NCBI RefSeq assembly: GCF_024519285.1
Contig: NZ_JAMZCY010000001.1
Coordinates: forward strand, 1,240,001-1,304,000
DNA: 64,000 nucleotides
Direction of reading: 5' to 3'
DNA from: Cohnella sp. WQ 127256
Lineage (GTDB): Bacteria > Bacillota > Bacilli > Paenibacillales > Paenibacillaceae
Position numbers and translations under genes: made by a program. The notes under the pieces were generated by a model that saw only the letters and a program-made list of their open reading frames with translations, had not been told where the DNA came from and ran no database searches. Below, piece by piece: positions 41,582-51,267 of the stretch; the first letter of the stretch is position 1, and each line of letters starts with the position of its first letter.

Positions 41582-43108
41582 TTAGACACTCCCTCCCACA
41601 GCGAAACTCATAATTTTTTCTTGGGTTGCCTCTTCCTGCAACACTTCTCCGGTGATCGTCCCATCTTTCATGACTAATATCCTATCGCACATTCCCAATA
41701 TTTCAGGAAGTTCGGAAGAAACCATAATAACGGCTACCCCATGTTCAACCAATCTATTAATAATGCTATATATTTCGTACTTTGCACCTACATCGATACC
41801 TCTTGTTGGTTCATCCAATATTAATATCTTCGGCTTGCGCATTAACCATCGGCCTAAGATCACCTTTTGTTGATTTCCGCCGCTCAAGCTCGTTATTTTG
41901 TTTTCCGTCGATCCGATTTTAATTTGAAGACTATCTACAAACAAATTACAAAGCAGTTTTTCTTCTGACTCCTGAACCATTACCTTTCCAGGTATATTGT
42001 CCAAATTTGCGATAACCATATTTTCTTTAATACTCAAAACTGGGAAAATACCAAGATTCTTTCTATCTTCAGTAATGAAGCTAATGCCTTGTTTCATAGC
42101 ATCTTGCGGACAATTGATCTTAATTTCTTTGCCGTCGATCATGATTTGACCTTCGCTTTTCCCATTGAAGGCACCAAACAAGCTGCTGACAAGTTCGGTT
42201 CTACCCGCCCCCATTAATCCTGCTATTCCCAGGATCTCGCCTTGATGTAGTGAGAAGTTGATCTTATGTAGTCTTTCTTTACCCTCTTTATAGTCAAATA
42301 ATGAATAGTTTTTAAGTTCTAGAATAGGATTGCCTTTACCCGTTCCACGTTTTCTCTCCGGATATCTTTGGTTCAAATCTCTACCTACCATTAAATTGAT
42401 TAACATCGATTCATTCAGGCTATCAATAGATAGCGTATCGATCGTTTGACCATCTCGCAAAATGGTAACACGATCAGCAATTCTAAAAATCTCGTCAAAC
42501 TTATGAGAAATATATATACAAGTAACACCTTGATCTCTCAATTTTTCTAATAGATTCATAAGCATATTGATTTCACTGTTGCTTAGAGCAGACGTTGGTT
42601 CATCTAGAACAAGAATTTTACTATCCGTTCTTAATGCTTTTGCGATTTCTACCATTTGTTGATGACCGATTCCGAGATTTTTCACCAGTACATTTGAATC
42701 CAATCTAACACCAACAAGCTCCAACAGTTCGTTAGCCCGGGAATACATGGAATCCCAATCAATCAGCATGCCCTTAGTAGGTTCATCGCCCATAAAAATG
42801 TTTTCTGCAATGGATAGGTTGCTAGACAACGACAATTCCTGAAAGATAATACTAATTCCAGCTTTTTCAGCGTCGCTTGTGTTTTGAATATTTTGTACTT
42901 TACCCTCTACTGTAATAGAACCCGTATAGGTTCCATATGGATATACGCCACTAAGTACTTTCATTAACGTCGATTTTCCTGCACCGTTTTCTCCAACCAA
43001 TGCATGAATTTCACCCTTTTTCACTTTAAAACTTACACCGCCCAGAGCCTTTACCCCAGGAAACTCCTTGATGATATTGTTCATTTCCAATATCCAAGTC
43101 GTAGTCAA
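41582..43108 (-). CDS. Sugar ABC transporter ATP-binding protein, XylG-like
   Basis: 508 aa with two ABC domains, as in CUT2 importers. First: Walker A GENGAGKST, signature replaced by NLGIGHQQMVEIAK, Walker B ILVLDEPTSAL. Second: degenerate Walker A GLMGAGRTEL, signature SLSGGNQQKV, Walker B ILILDEPTRGID. The TTG start at 43108 is ten bases after AAAGGGGAC. It drives uptake of the sugar bound by the protein at 43176. Confidence 0.9.
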   Translation of the reverse strand: MTTTWILEMNNIIKEFPGVKALGGVSFKVKKGEIHALVGENGAGKSTLMKVLSGVYPYGTYTGSITVEGKVQNIQNTSDAEKAGISIIFQELSLSSNLSIAENIFMGDEPTKGMLIDWDSMYSRANELLELVGVRLDSNVLVKNLGIGHQQMVEIAKALRTDSKILVLDEPTSALSNSEINMLMNLLEKLRDQGVTCIYISHKFDEIFRIADRVTILRDGQTIDTLSIDSLNESMLINLMVGRDLNQRYPERKRGTGKGNPILELKNYSLFDYKEGKERLHKINFSLHQGEILGIAGLMGAGRTELVSSLFGAFNGKSEGQIMIDGKEIKINCPQDAMKQGISFITEDRKNLGIFPVLSIKENMVIANLDNIPGKVMVQESEEKLLCNLFVDSLQIKIGSTENKITSLSGGNQQKVILGRWLMRKPKILILDEPTRGIDVGAKYEIYSIINRLVEHGVAVIMVSSELPEILGMCDRILVMKDGTITGEVLQEEATQEKIMSFAVGGSV

Positions 43109-43175
43109 AGTTCATCAGTCCCCTTTAATAAGGGCGATTCAAGCCCGTTAAACCGCCCTTATTCTGTTTGTTTAA

Positions 43176-44294
43176 TTACTTAGGCCATTGATCCTTTGGA
43201 ACATTTTTGAATACATCTTCCACTTTCGCAAAGCCTGATTTAATTACCGTATCATTGATGTTTTCTTTAGTTACGGTTACAGTGCTAACGAATATAGTAG
43301 GTACTTTTTTGAACTTATTGTCTGTTTCACCAGTCGCATTCGAAGGAACCTTCTTCGTTTCTGCCATTTCAAATGCGGCTTTTGCGGCTAGCTCTGCCAT
43401 ATCTTTTGAAGGGAAAAGCAATGTCATAGATTGGGTTCCTTCAGCAATTCTTTGCAGCGCCGCGATATCACCATCAGTGCCCGTTACAAAAGTTTTGCCT
43501 GTAAGTCCTTGTGCCTTAAGAGCTTGAATAGCTCCGCCTGCCATACCGTCATTCGAACTAATAATGGCATCGATTTTGTCGTTGTTTTGCGTCAAAGTAT
43601 TTTCAACGCTTGCTAACGCATTCTCAGGTGACCATTTATCTGTAAATTGCTCAGCGACCAGTATGATGTCGCCTTTGTCGATAAGAGGTTGGAGAATTTC
43701 TTTAGCTCCATCCGCGATAGTGTGCGAAACGGTATCGACAGGTGCACCGTTTAGCAACATGTAGTTTCCTTTAGGAACCTTTGCTACAGCTGCTCGAGCA
43801 AGATCTCTACCGATTCCCGGTATATCAAATCCGATATAAGCATCGTGATCAACACCGGTGATTAACCGTGAGTAGGACATAACGGGTATGCCTTCTTTTT
43901 TGGCTGCTTCTACAGCAGGCGCGATCGTTTCGCCATTGATAGAGGCGATTACTAGAACATCCACGCCTTGGCTAACCATATTCTCAACTTGGTCGTTTTG
44001 TTTGCTTTCATCATTATCAGCGAACTGAACAATCGGAGTACCACCAAGTGCTTTTACAGCATCTTCGAAATATTTCGCTTCTTTGACCCAACGCTCTTCT
44101 TGTTGAGTACTTACTGCAAAACCAATTTTGAAGCTTTTAGGAGCTGACGGAGACACTGATGCTTTCGTATCTTCTGAAGCTGGTTGAGAATTTGAAGCAC
44201 CTTCGGATGAGTTACCGTTTTTTCCACAAGCACTAATGATTAAGACTAACAACATGATTGAAATAAATACGGATAAACCTTTTACGTTCCGCAT
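43176..44294 (-). CDS. Sugar ABC transporter substrate-binding lipoprotein, XylF-like
   Basis: 372 aa. A lipoprotein signal peptide (hydrophobic VFISIMLLVLIISACG, with Cys near 23 as the lipid site) and a Ser/Thr-rich linker lead to a periplasmic-binding fold: FKIGFAVSTQQEERWVKEAK, GVDVLVIASINGETIAPAVE, SYSRLITGVDHDAYIGFD and ISSNDGMAGGAIQALKAQGL. This matches XylF and the related ChvE group. Ribosome site GGGAGGG. A chemoreceptor gene lies immediately upstream and may use this protein as its ligand carrier. Confidence 0.9.
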   Translation of the reverse strand: MRNVKGLSVFISIMLLVLIISACGKNGNSSEGASNSQPASEDTKASVSPSAPKSFKIGFAVSTQQEERWVKEAKYFEDAVKALGGTPIVQFADNDESKQNDQVENMVSQGVDVLVIASINGETIAPAVEAAKKEGIPVMSYSRLITGVDHDAYIGFDIPGIGRDLARAAVAKVPKGNYMLLNGAPVDTVSHTIADGAKEILQPLIDKGDIILVAEQFTDKWSPENALASVENTLTQNNDKIDAIISSNDGMAGGAIQALKAQGLTGKTFVTGTDGDIAALQRIAEGTQSMTLLFPSKDMAELAAKAAFEMAETKKVPSNATGETDNKFKKVPTIFVSTVTVTKENINDTVIKSGFAKVEDVFKNVPKDQWPK

Positions 44295-44417
44295 TCGAAT
44301 ACCCTCCCTTTTTTTAATAAAGCATATATTCTAAAAAGTAGGAGTTCTTAGAGCTCTTAAGACCCCACTTAAAGAAACGAAGATTGGTTTGGTTCATTTA
44401 ATCGCAGCAAATATTGT

Positions 44418-46103
44418 TTAATAATTAAACTGCACTACGATTTTCTGTAACTTATCTGACATATCTGACAGTTGATAGGCGGAGGCTGTAATTTCTTGTA
44501 AACCCGCTGTTTGCTCTTCTATTGAAGCCGCAACTTCTCTATACCCGTCTGATGATTTTTCTATAATAGATGTAATATTTTTGCTCATCTCTTCAACCGC
44601 ATTAAACTCTTGAACCATATCTTCAATACCTCTGGTGACGATTCTATTTTGCCTCTCAACCTCCGACGATTTTTCCGCAATGTCAGTAAATGCTTGTCTA
44701 GATGCTTCTGCCATCTGAGCACCTTCTTCAATTTCACTTACTCCATTCCTCATACTAAGTGCAACATTTTGAGATTCACTTTGAATTTCTTGTAGAATTT
44801 CATTTATTTTCAAAGCAGACATAGAGGAGCTTTCTGCTAGTTTTTTAATCTCTTGCGCAACTACTGCGAATCCTTTGCCTTCATTCCTAGCTCTGGCAGC
44901 TTCTATACCTGCGTTTAAAGCCAAAATATTCGTTTGTTTTGCCATTTCTGAAATCACGGTGACGATTTCTCTAATTTGTCTTGTTTTGTTTTGAAGTTTT
45001 TCTGAGCTTGCTTGTGTTTCCAAAATCTTCTTCTCAATGATTTCAATTTGCTGTGTTAGACAGTTCATTTGTTTATTGCCTACTATAGCTGCTTGGTTTG
45101 CATCTTCTGAAGCTTGTAGCACATTTTTTACAAATTGAAGCATCTCTTTATTGCTCTGGTACAACTTCTCTACGATTTCACGTGTTTTACGGGATTTACT
45201 AAGTTGATCCATCGCTCCTTCTGATACTTCATTGAGCACGATGGAGATTTGCTCAACCGCTTTGGAGCTAAGCTCTACATTTAGTTTCAATGTTTCTGCT
45301 GTTATCGTTACCTCTAGGCTGCTTTTATTCGTCTCACAAACAAATTCTCTAAGATTATCTGTCAATGTGTTAAATGAATTGCCTAATACGGCTAATTCAT
45401 CCTTTGTTTTTACATCGAGCGATTCAAGTTTCAAATTTTTATTGGCAATGCTTTCCGAGCGCCGAACTAATAATGCAATCGTGTTAGCAATCTTAGTTGA
45501 AAAAAAGACAGTACCACATAGGCTGATTGCTGATACCAGCCCAATCGTCAAAAAGATGAGGTGCTTTGTACGTTCTGCTTGTTTATTCAACTTTTCCTTG
45601 GTTGTTTTTTGATAATTGAGCTCGTCATTAAGAAAATCACTAACACCTGTATTTAAAAATCCTGCAATCTTTACAGCTTCAACATTTGTTACAGATGCAC
45701 TAGTCAAATCATCATTGTCAATGAGTTTACTAGTCTCAGTTACTTTAAGTGCATAACTCTTGGATATCGCTACTACTGCATCTAATGCTGTTAAACCTTT
45801 TTCATCGGTTACTATCTGTTTCAATTCCTCGACGCTGCTCTTTATCGAGATTAAGCCCCTGTCCACACTCTTCTTATCCTCAAGTGATTGGAAAATCATG
45901 TATTGTCTAAGTGTTTCGCCAACAATAACAGAATTTTCTGTAATTAAACTCGCTGTTAAAGACAGTTGAACCATCGAATCTAACTTATTCATGGAAGTTT
46001 TCATTTGGTAGTAAGTCAATAAGCTAACACTGCTTAATACGATAATAATGACTACAAAACTTGTAATAAACTTTACCCGCAAAGATATTGACAAAAATAG
46101 CAT
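44418..46103 (-). CDS. Methyl-accepting chemotaxis protein
   Basis: 561 aa. First membrane helix about 10-30, a four-helix-type outer sensor of about 150 residues, second helix [20 protein letters not shown] (about 180-200), a HAMP domain, and a signalling domain with the tip region [20 protein letters not shown] (about 385-405). Ribosome site GGGGGAGG six bases before ATG. The gene is first in a transcript that appears to run into the sugar-binding protein, ATPase and permease, and it is preceded by two RAT/terminator units. Confidence 0.92.
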   Translation of the reverse strand: MLFLSISLRVKFITSFVVIIIVLSSVSLLTYYQMKTSMNKLDSMVQLSLTASLITENSVIVGETLRQYMIFQSLEDKKSVDRGLISIKSSVEELKQIVTDEKGLTALDAVVAISKSYALKVTETSKLIDNDDLTSASVTNVEAVKIAGFLNTGVSDFLNDELNYQKTTKEKLNKQAERTKHLIFLTIGLVSAISLCGTVFFSTKIANTIALLVRRSESIANKNLKLESLDVKTKDELAVLGNSFNTLTDNLREFVCETNKSSLEVTITAETLKLNVELSSKAVEQISIVLNEVSEGAMDQLSKSRKTREIVEKLYQSNKEMLQFVKNVLQASEDANQAAIVGNKQMNCLTQQIEIIEKKILETQASSEKLQNKTRQIREIVTVISEMAKQTNILALNAGIEAARARNEGKGFAVVAQEIKKLAESSSMSALKINEILQEIQSESQNVALSMRNGVSEIEEGAQMAEASRQAFTDIAEKSSEVERQNRIVTRGIEDMVQEFNAVEEMSKNITSIIEKSSDGYREVAASIEEQTAGLQEITASAYQLSDMSDKLQKIVVQFNY

Positions 46104-46137
46104 AATTTTACCTCCCCCACTTTGTTAATTGAATGCA

Positions 46138-46200
46138 AATAGGCATGAGCGATAGAAGCGTAGCGCTTCCTGTCACTCATGCCCTTTCGGTAACACGTGT
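46138..46200 (-). promoter_or_regulatory. Second RAT/terminator unit (GlcT-type) before the chemoreceptor gene
   Basis: On the minus strand a RAT-like segment ACGTGTTACCGAAAGG followed by GCATGAGTG (46174-46200) overlaps the first arm of a hairpin GGCATGAG...CTCATGCC (46141-46183). This is the antiterminator/terminator arrangement of PTS operons. It is almost identical to the unit 90 bases upstream and lies about 40 bases before the chemoreceptor ribosome site. Confidence 0.7.
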
Positions 46201-46224
46201 AGGTTTATTTAGTTATTAGAATAC

Positions 46225-46290
46225 AGAAAAGGGCACGAGCGATAGAAGCATAGCGCTTCCTGTCACTCATGCCCTTTCGGTAACACGTGC
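46225..46290 (-). promoter_or_regulatory. First RAT/terminator unit (GlcT-type) before the chemoreceptor gene
   Basis: Same structure: RAT ACGTGTTACCGAAAGG plus GCATGAGTG at 46264-46290, terminator arms GGGCATGAG and CTCGTGCCC with the tail TTTTCT ending at 46225. An inner stem GAAGCG/TGCTTC strengthens the hairpin. A promoter lies just upstream at 46311-46339. Confidence 0.72.
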
Positions 46291-46310
46291 AGGTTTATCA
46301 AATTAAAGTC

Positions 46311-46339
46311 ATCATATACGATATAGGATTATATTTCAA
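46311..46339 (-). promoter_or_regulatory. Promoter upstream of the tandem RATs
   Basis: TTGAAA (46339-46334), a 17-base spacer and TATGAT (46316-46311) on the minus strand, about 20 bases before the first RAT. Good match to the housekeeping sigma consensus. Confidence 0.65.
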
Positions 46340-46347
46340 TATACAAT

Positions 46348-47790
46348 TTACATAAACTTCTTTATTTCGTCTTTCAACCGTTCGGATTGAGTCCCGAATA
46401 TGATTTGCACGGCGCCCTGTCCCAACCTCATGACTCCTGCCGCACCAAGTTCCTTCAGCAGTTTGTCGTTCGTCAGATTGTCGTTTCGCAATACGAGTCG
46501 CAATCGGGTGATGCACGCATCGATGCTGACGACGTTGTCAGTTCCTCCTAAGGAATTCAAAACTTGCTGAGCTTGAAGCATTATTGTCGGCTTAGTCTCA
46601 GACGTTTCTGGTCCGCTTTCTGCCTCCTCCTCTTCTCGGCCGGGGGTGGCCAAGTTGAACTTGACGATCATATAGCGAAACAGAGCATAGTAAACGGTTC
46701 CGAATACGATCCCGATCGGTATGAGAAGAAGCGGTTTGGTTGCTAGCTGATAATTGATCAAGAAGTCTATGAATCCAGCCGAGAAGCCGAAACCGTCTTT
46801 GATGCCCAGAATCGCGGTTATAAACCCCGATATTCCGGTCAATAAGGCATGAACGATGTAAAGAACCGGCGAGGCGAACAAAAACGCGAACTCGACCGGT
46901 TCCGTAATTCCCGTAAAAAAGGATGCCAACGCGGCGCTAATGAATACCGACGAAATTGCTTTCCGTTTGCGTGGATTTGCTGAACGGATAATGGCTAGTG
47001 CTCCTGCTGGTAAAGCAAACATCATGATCGGGTAATAACCGGTCATAAAGAGTCCCGCGGACGGATCTCCGGCGAAAAATCGTGCCAAATCTCCGTATAT
47101 TTCCCGACCGCCCGAATCTTCGAACATTCCGATTTGAAACCATGCAATGTTGTTAATGACATGATGCAATCCAAACGGCAGCAGTAACCGATTCGACGTA
47201 CCGTATATCAATGCACCGAAAGCATCCAATTCGACCATCCAACGCCCAAAATCATCAAGAACGGATTGGATCGGTCCCCATATGAAACCAAGCAAAATTG
47301 CTATGGGTATCATCACTATTGGCGTCATGATCGACACGAAGCGCTTGCCACTGAAAAACCCTAGCCAATCAGGGAGTTTGATTTGGTGATATTTTTTATA
47401 CATATAGGAGGCTACCAAGCCTGCCGTGATACCACCCATCACACCCATATCCAACTTTTCATGGCTGCTACTAAATACCGTAGGGATTTGAACCAACACT
47501 GTATCCAATACTTCATAGGCGAGCGCTGCTGCTAAAGCTGCGATGCCGTCACCAGCAAGTCCTATAGCAATACCTACCGCGAATATCAGACCAAGGTGAT
47601 CAAAAATCGCGGAGCCTCCGGCTAGTAAGAAAGGTGCGATGTAATGATTGATAAAGCCGCCGATCGATTGGCTGAAATGAAAATCTTTCACATAGTCGAT
47701 CGCTCCAAACCGCCTCAAGAATGCAGCTGCCGGAAGCGTGGCAACAGGAAGCATTAGCGACCTGCCCATCTTCTGCAAAATCGCTATCAA
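46348..47790 (-). CDS. PTS system EIICB, N-acetylglucosamine/glucose type
   Basis: 480 aa. Membrane EIIC domain (about 1-380) with LPFGLHHVINNIAWFQIG, DLARFFAGDPSAGLFMTGYY and FFTGITEPVEFAFLFASP, a short acidic linker, and an EIIB domain with the phosphorylated Cys in SIDACITRLRL (about residue 425). No EIIA domain, so an external EIIA is needed. The HHVINN and FAGDPSAG segments look more like NagP than PtsG; substrate assignment remains open. TTG 47790 follows GAAGGGGGCGGA. It is co-transcribed with the antiterminator gene. Confidence 0.85.
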   Translation of the reverse strand: MIAILQKMGRSLMLPVATLPAAAFLRRFGAIDYVKDFHFSQSIGGFINHYIAPFLLAGGSAIFDHLGLIFAVGIAIGLAGDGIAALAAALAYEVLDTVLVQIPTVFSSSHEKLDMGVMGGITAGLVASYMYKKYHQIKLPDWLGFFSGKRFVSIMTPIVMIPIAILLGFIWGPIQSVLDDFGRWMVELDAFGALIYGTSNRLLLPFGLHHVINNIAWFQIGMFEDSGGREIYGDLARFFAGDPSAGLFMTGYYPIMMFALPAGALAIIRSANPRKRKAISSVFISAALASFFTGITEPVEFAFLFASPVLYIVHALLTGISGFITAILGIKDGFGFSAGFIDFLINYQLATKPLLLIPIGIVFGTVYYALFRYMIVKFNLATPGREEEEAESGPETSETKPTIMLQAQQVLNSLGGTDNVVSIDACITRLRLVLRNDNLTNDKLLKELGAAGVMRLGQGAVQIIFGTQSERLKDEIKKFM

Positions 47791-47811
47791 TCAATCCGCC
47801 CCCTTCTCCAG

Positions 47812-48678
47812 TCACACATTATCTTCCTTGACATGAACATGAAAGAAACGATACAAGTGCATAACCAAATATCCGATTTCTTCCTTCGGGATTTCCGTAT
47901 TCAAATGTTCTTCCATGATTTTTCCTAGTTTAAGCGCGAGTTCATATTCTTCTTTGAATTTCTGCTGCATGTCTTCGAAAAAGGGGTTGTCTACCGCGTT
48001 AAATTGGATGATTCTTTCGAAACTGAAACGCAAATGTGTAATTAAACGAATATAACCGCTTCCACTCCGTGGAATATGGATGGAGAGACTGGTTTCTATT
48101 TCCGTAACTAGCTCCTGAATTAAATTAGTAAACTTCACCAGTTCTCCGACCGATACATTCTCAACGGCGGAATATACATGGAATGTCAAAAAACCGACTT
48201 CATCCTCGGGAATTTCTATATCAAAAGCGGTTGCGATCATATTGGCGGCTTGCCGTGCTATTTCATATTCTTTGGGGTAAGATATCTTCGTTTCGTACAA
48301 AAAAGGGTTAACGATGTCAATGTTGTTCCGCAACCGATAAACCGCGAATTGAATGTGGCTGGGAAGGGCTAAATACACTTTGTTGTTCACCTTTTTTTGA
48401 AATTCGGATTCCATGAGAACAATAATATTTTCCGAAATACGTAATACTTCCGGATCCAGTTCTTCGATAAGCGATTGATATTGCTTGACCTTGTCCCTAT
48501 CGTCCAAACGGAACCGTTTTTCAATACGCTCATCATTCGAAGCGATCGTTGCTCCGGCTTTGGAGGAAAAACCGAGTCCTTTTCCGAATAAGACCAATTC
48601 ATCGCCGGTTCCGTTTTTGGCTAACACAACGTTGTTGCCGACGATACGGTCGATGACATAAACGGTATTGTCGTTCAA
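47812..48678 (-). CDS. glcT: BglG/GlcT-family transcription antiterminator
   Basis: 288 aa. RNA-binding CAT domain (about 1-60: YVIDRIVGNNVVLAKNGTGD and LVLFGKGLGFSSKAG) followed by two PRD domains carrying the regulatory His in LALPSHIQFAVYR, FLTFHVYSA, RLITHLRFSFER and YLVMHLYRFFHVH. Such proteins bind RAT hairpins and stop premature termination; PTS phosphorylation controls them. It sits upstream of the PTS gene and has a RAT/terminator in its own leader, as expected of glcT. It may also act on the RATs before the chemoreceptor gene. Confidence 0.9.
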   Translation of the reverse strand: MNDNTVYVIDRIVGNNVVLAKNGTGDELVLFGKGLGFSSKAGATIASNDERIEKRFRLDDRDKVKQYQSLIEELDPEVLRISENIIVLMESEFQKKVNNKVYLALPSHIQFAVYRLRNNIDIVNPFLYETKISYPKEYEIARQAANMIATAFDIEIPEDEVGFLTFHVYSAVENVSVGELVKFTNLIQELVTEIETSLSIHIPRSGSGYIRLITHLRFSFERIIQFNAVDNPFFEDMQQKFKEEYELALKLGKIMEEHLNTEIPKEEIGYLVMHLYRFFHVHVKEDNV

Positions 48679-48730
48679 TCAGTTTCTCACCTCCTCCACA
48701 GAACCGTTGCTTTTTTATTACTTCTGAAAA

Positions 48731-48803
48731 TAAAAAAATGAGCAAAAAGAGATCTCTGGGTTCAGAAACCTTTTTTGGCTCATGCCTTCTTCAGTAACAT
48801 GCC
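48731..48803 (-). promoter_or_regulatory. RAT and terminator in the glcT leader
   Basis: Minus-strand RAT GGCATGTTACTGAAGAAGG continuing GCATGAGCC (48777-48803), overlapping a terminator whose arms are ATGAGCCAAAAAAG and CTTTTTGCTCAT, followed by a T-rich TTTTTTATTTTC. Organisation identical in principle to the glcT/ptsG leader of Bacillus. Confidence 0.75.
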
Positions 48804-48822
48804 AATGGGTAATTTTAAGTTA

Positions 48823-48851
48823 ATACTAGTGTGTATGTTGAATTTTGTCAA
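48823..48851 (-). promoter_or_regulatory. Promoter of the glcT-PTS operon
   Basis: TTGACA (48851-48846), 17-base spacer, TAGTAT (48828-48823) on the minus strand, about 20 bases before the RAT. Confidence 0.75.
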
Positions 48852-48908
48852 TTGATAGGAACTTGAAACAATCATTAAAAGACAAATTCAGAATTCACCG
48901 GGGGTAAG

Positions 48909-49157
48909 TCACTTTTCTGTCTTCTTCGTTCTATATTCACAGATATAGATTCGCTCACCCGTGTTCGGATTGTAATAAACTCGCTGTTTCTCATTCGTAA
49001 CGGGATCTACGTTAACTTCCTCCGTATGTATAAACCCATTAGGAATAACCCCGGACTTTCTTCTTTTGTAGCGTTTGTCATAGACAAGCACAGACAAGAT
49101 AATGATCACCAAAACGATAACTAACTGAACTCCATAGTAGCCAAGCATCCATTTCAT
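48909..49157 (-). CDS. Small membrane-anchored protein coupled to YbjQ
   Basis: 82 aa: one N-terminal membrane helix (about 5-26, GYYGVQLVIVLVIIILSVLV), a basic turn DKRYKRRKSG, and a short soluble domain with VNVDPVTNEKQRVYYNPNTG and ERIYICEY. Its ATG overlaps the stop of the YbjQ gene (ATGA), so the two are translationally coupled. The tail resembles sequences found next to YbjQ in other Bacillales. Function unknown. Confidence 0.7.
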   Translation of the reverse strand: MKWMLGYYGVQLVIVLVIIILSVLVYDKRYKRRKSGVIPNGFIHTEEVNVDPVTNEKQRVYYNPNTGERIYICEYRTKKTEK

Positions 49158-49480
49158 TCTCTGTCTTTTTCAACCATTACGGCGGTGCCGTATGCTACGA
49201 TTTCGCCCATCGTCTTTCCGATTTCTCCGGAATCAAAGCGGACCATCACAATGGCGTTCGCGCCCATTGCTTGGGCATTTTGTACCAAACGATCCATGGA
49301 TTCTTTACGGAGATCTTCTAGCAACGAAGTGAACTGTTTGATTTCACCTCCAACCAACCCTTTGAATGCTGCTTTGATGTCAGCACCAAGCCCGCGACTC
49401 CTAACAATCAATCCAAAGCACATCCCTTTGACTTCTTTGACTTTATATCCCGGAATGTTTTCGGTCGTAACGACGATCAT
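49154..49480 (-). CDS. YbjQ/DUF74 family protein
   Basis: 108 aa. TTENIPGYKVKEVKGMCFGL, SRGLGADIKAAFKGLVGGEI and NAQAMGANAIVMVRFDSGEI are the conserved segments of YbjQ, a family of pentameric small proteins of unknown function. Ribosome site GGTGG before ATG 49480. It forms a two-gene unit with the small membrane protein that follows, which suggests a membrane-associated complex. Confidence 0.9.
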   Translation of the reverse strand: MIVVTTENIPGYKVKEVKGMCFGLIVRSRGLGADIKAAFKGLVGGEIKQFTSLLEDLRKESMDRLVQNAQAMGANAIVMVRFDSGEIGKTMGEIVAYGTAVMVEKDRE

Positions 49481-49583
49481 ATGTATGCGCCACCTTTTAT
49501 CTTTTCTACTTTATTTTATCCCATTGACTCTTGAATTAATTACTGGCTTTATGGCTCTAAACTACCCTATAAAAAGGAAGAAA

Positions 49584-49620
49584 AGTAGCCTTGGACTAGT
49601 AAATTTAGTCCTAGACTACT
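49584..49620 (-). terminator. Hairpin after the FAD-oxidase remnant
   Basis: AGTAG...GGACTA pairs with TAGTCC...CTACT with small internal mismatches; the minus strand continues with TTTTCTTCCTTTTT. It ends the transcript of the former FAD oxidoreductase gene. Confidence 0.6.
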
Positions 49621-49652
49621 CGCTCTATTGGTTAAGCCTTGTCGTATTATCT

Positions 49653-50325
49653 TTAACTGCGAGCCGGCGGAATACTTTGAGGATTATTAAATACATTTTT
49701 GGGGTCATATTTCGCTTTGACTCTCCTCAATCTTGGGAAGTTCGATCCATAGTATACCGGCCCGGAATTCTTAATTCCTTGGTCCGGAACGTTGATATAA
49801 GATCCTACGATAAAGGGTTGTAACTTCCGGCGAGTATTGCGCACGAGGTCGATATTTTTCGCAGCATCGGATTTCTTGACCCATGAGCTATTCCACTCCA
49901 CGTAATATTTCGCATTACGCCAGTAAAATGCCGTAGCTTTTGGCGCTACACGACTAACGGCTCCGCCCCAGTTGAGGAAAAAGAATCCTGCCGGAGTACT
50001 CTCCTCCGCTTTTCTCTAGAAATTCGCGCATGCGGACGGCTTCTGTTTTTGATCCAAGGAACAGTCCGACCATCGAAACGTTACCGCCCTTTTTCGGTCC
50101 AATTGATAATTCGCTTCCTAATCGGGTATCGACTGATGGTGCCCATCGTTGCCAGGCCTTGAGCACTTCTTCGAATTGATCCCAAGGCCAAGTGATGCGG
50201 TACACTGTCGCCGTCTCTGGAGCGCGAATCGTTTTGAATTTGTACTGAGTGTACACGCCGAAGTTACCTCCGCCACCCCCTCGGGAAGCCCAATAGAGAT
50301 CGGAGTTGCATTTCTACTCCGCTAT
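49653..50325 (-). pseudogene. FAD-linked oxidoreductase with BBE domain, truncated and frameshifted
   Basis: The remnant starts NSDLYWASRGGGGGNFGVYT, a motif of the FAD-binding domain, but everything before it (about half the enzyme) is gone. After SGGEYSGRIL the frame shifts; the other frame continues NWGGAVSRVAPKATAFYWRN and AKYYVEWNSSW, then ends with a normal berberine-bridge C-terminus FPRLRRVKAKYDPKNVFNNP. One frameshift near 49975 and loss of the 5' half show that the gene is inactive. Confidence 0.85.
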
Positions 50326-50424
50326 TAAAACACACTACGCACTAATCCCCCATCAATTCGGGAACCGGGCATAATCGTATTAATTGTCACGTATGTTCGT
50401 TTGATTGAAGTGATTATCATTAGA

Positions 50425-51267
50425 TTAAAAATCAAAATTGTCTGGGTCAGGACCTACTCGAAGATTCTGATTCAATCCATCGATTTGTTGCATATCTTCT
50501 TTAGTCAGCTCAAAATCAAAAATAGATGCATTTTCAATGATGCGATGTTCTTTCGTTGATTTCGGTATCGTTACAACACCACTTTGTAAATTCCAGCGCA
50601 AGATCACTTGGGCAATGGATTTACCGTACTTATTACCAATTTCCTTTAACTCCGTATTATCTAATAACTGACCTTGCATTAATGGAGACCACGCTTCGAA
50701 TTGGATGCCGTTTTCCTTACAAAATGCTTGAAGTTCCTTTTGAGTCAAACGTGGATGATGTTCCATTTGATCCACCATTGGCTTAATCTCTGCATCTTTC
50801 ATTAGCTCTTCAAGCTGATGCTTAAGGAAGTTGCTTACACCAATCGCTTTTACACGTCCTTCTTTATAGAGGGTCTCCAATGCTCTCCAAGCTTCCTTGA
50901 ACTTACCTTCGACCGGCCAGTGAATGAGATATAAATCCAAATATTCCAATCCAAGTTTACTTAAGCTCGTCTCATAAGCGGCTATCGCTGATTCATAACC
51001 AAGATCCGCATTCCATACTTTGGATGTGATAAAAAGTTCTTCTCTAGAAATTCCTGATTCTTCCATTCCTTGGCGAATTCCTCGACCGACACCTTCTTCA
51101 TTTCCGTAAATAGCAGCTGTATCAATACTTCTATAACCATTCTTGATCGCTGTTTTCACAGCATTTTCAAGTTCAGGACCTTCCTCCACTAGAAATACGC
51201 CCAATCCGAACCAAGGCATCTTCACACCATTATGCAATGTTGTTGTATCTTGCAAATTCTTTATCAT
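50425..51267 (-). CDS. Aldo-keto reductase, YvgN-like
   Basis: 280 aa, cytosolic NADPH-dependent reductase of aldehydes such as methylglyoxal. The catalytic tetrad is present: Asp in SIDTAAIYGNE with Tyr, Lys in FITSKVWN, His in YLIHWP. C-terminal VVTIPKSTKEHRIIENASIF binds the cofactor. ATG 51267 was chosen over ATG 51282 because TGGGGGA lies just upstream of it, and YvgN proteins start there (DTTTLHNGVKMPWFGLGVF). Two TACTT-type palindromes lie upstream, suggesting control by a redox-sensing HxlR-type repressor. Confidence 0.9.
   Translation of the reverse strand: MIKNLQDTTTLHNGVKMPWFGLGVFLVEEGPELENAVKTAIKNGYRSIDTAAIYGNEEGVGRGIRQGMEESGISREELFITSKVWNADLGYESAIAAYETSLSKLGLEYLDLYLIHWPVEGKFKEAWRALETLYKEGRVKAIGVSNFLKHQLEELMKDAEIKPMVDQMEHHPRLTQKELQAFCKENGIQFEAWSPLMQGQLLDNTELKEIGNKYGKSIAQVILRWNLQSGVVTIPKSTKEHRIIENASIFDFELTKEDMQQIDGLNQNLRVGPDPDNFDF

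Noticed and set aside
46138..46297. Considered a CRISPR-like pair of repeats
   Set aside because: Only two units with internal hairpins; the RAT/terminator structure explains them fully.
49653..50256. Considered two separate small proteins
   Set aside because: The segments and the frame between them align as one FAD oxidoreductase with a frameshift.
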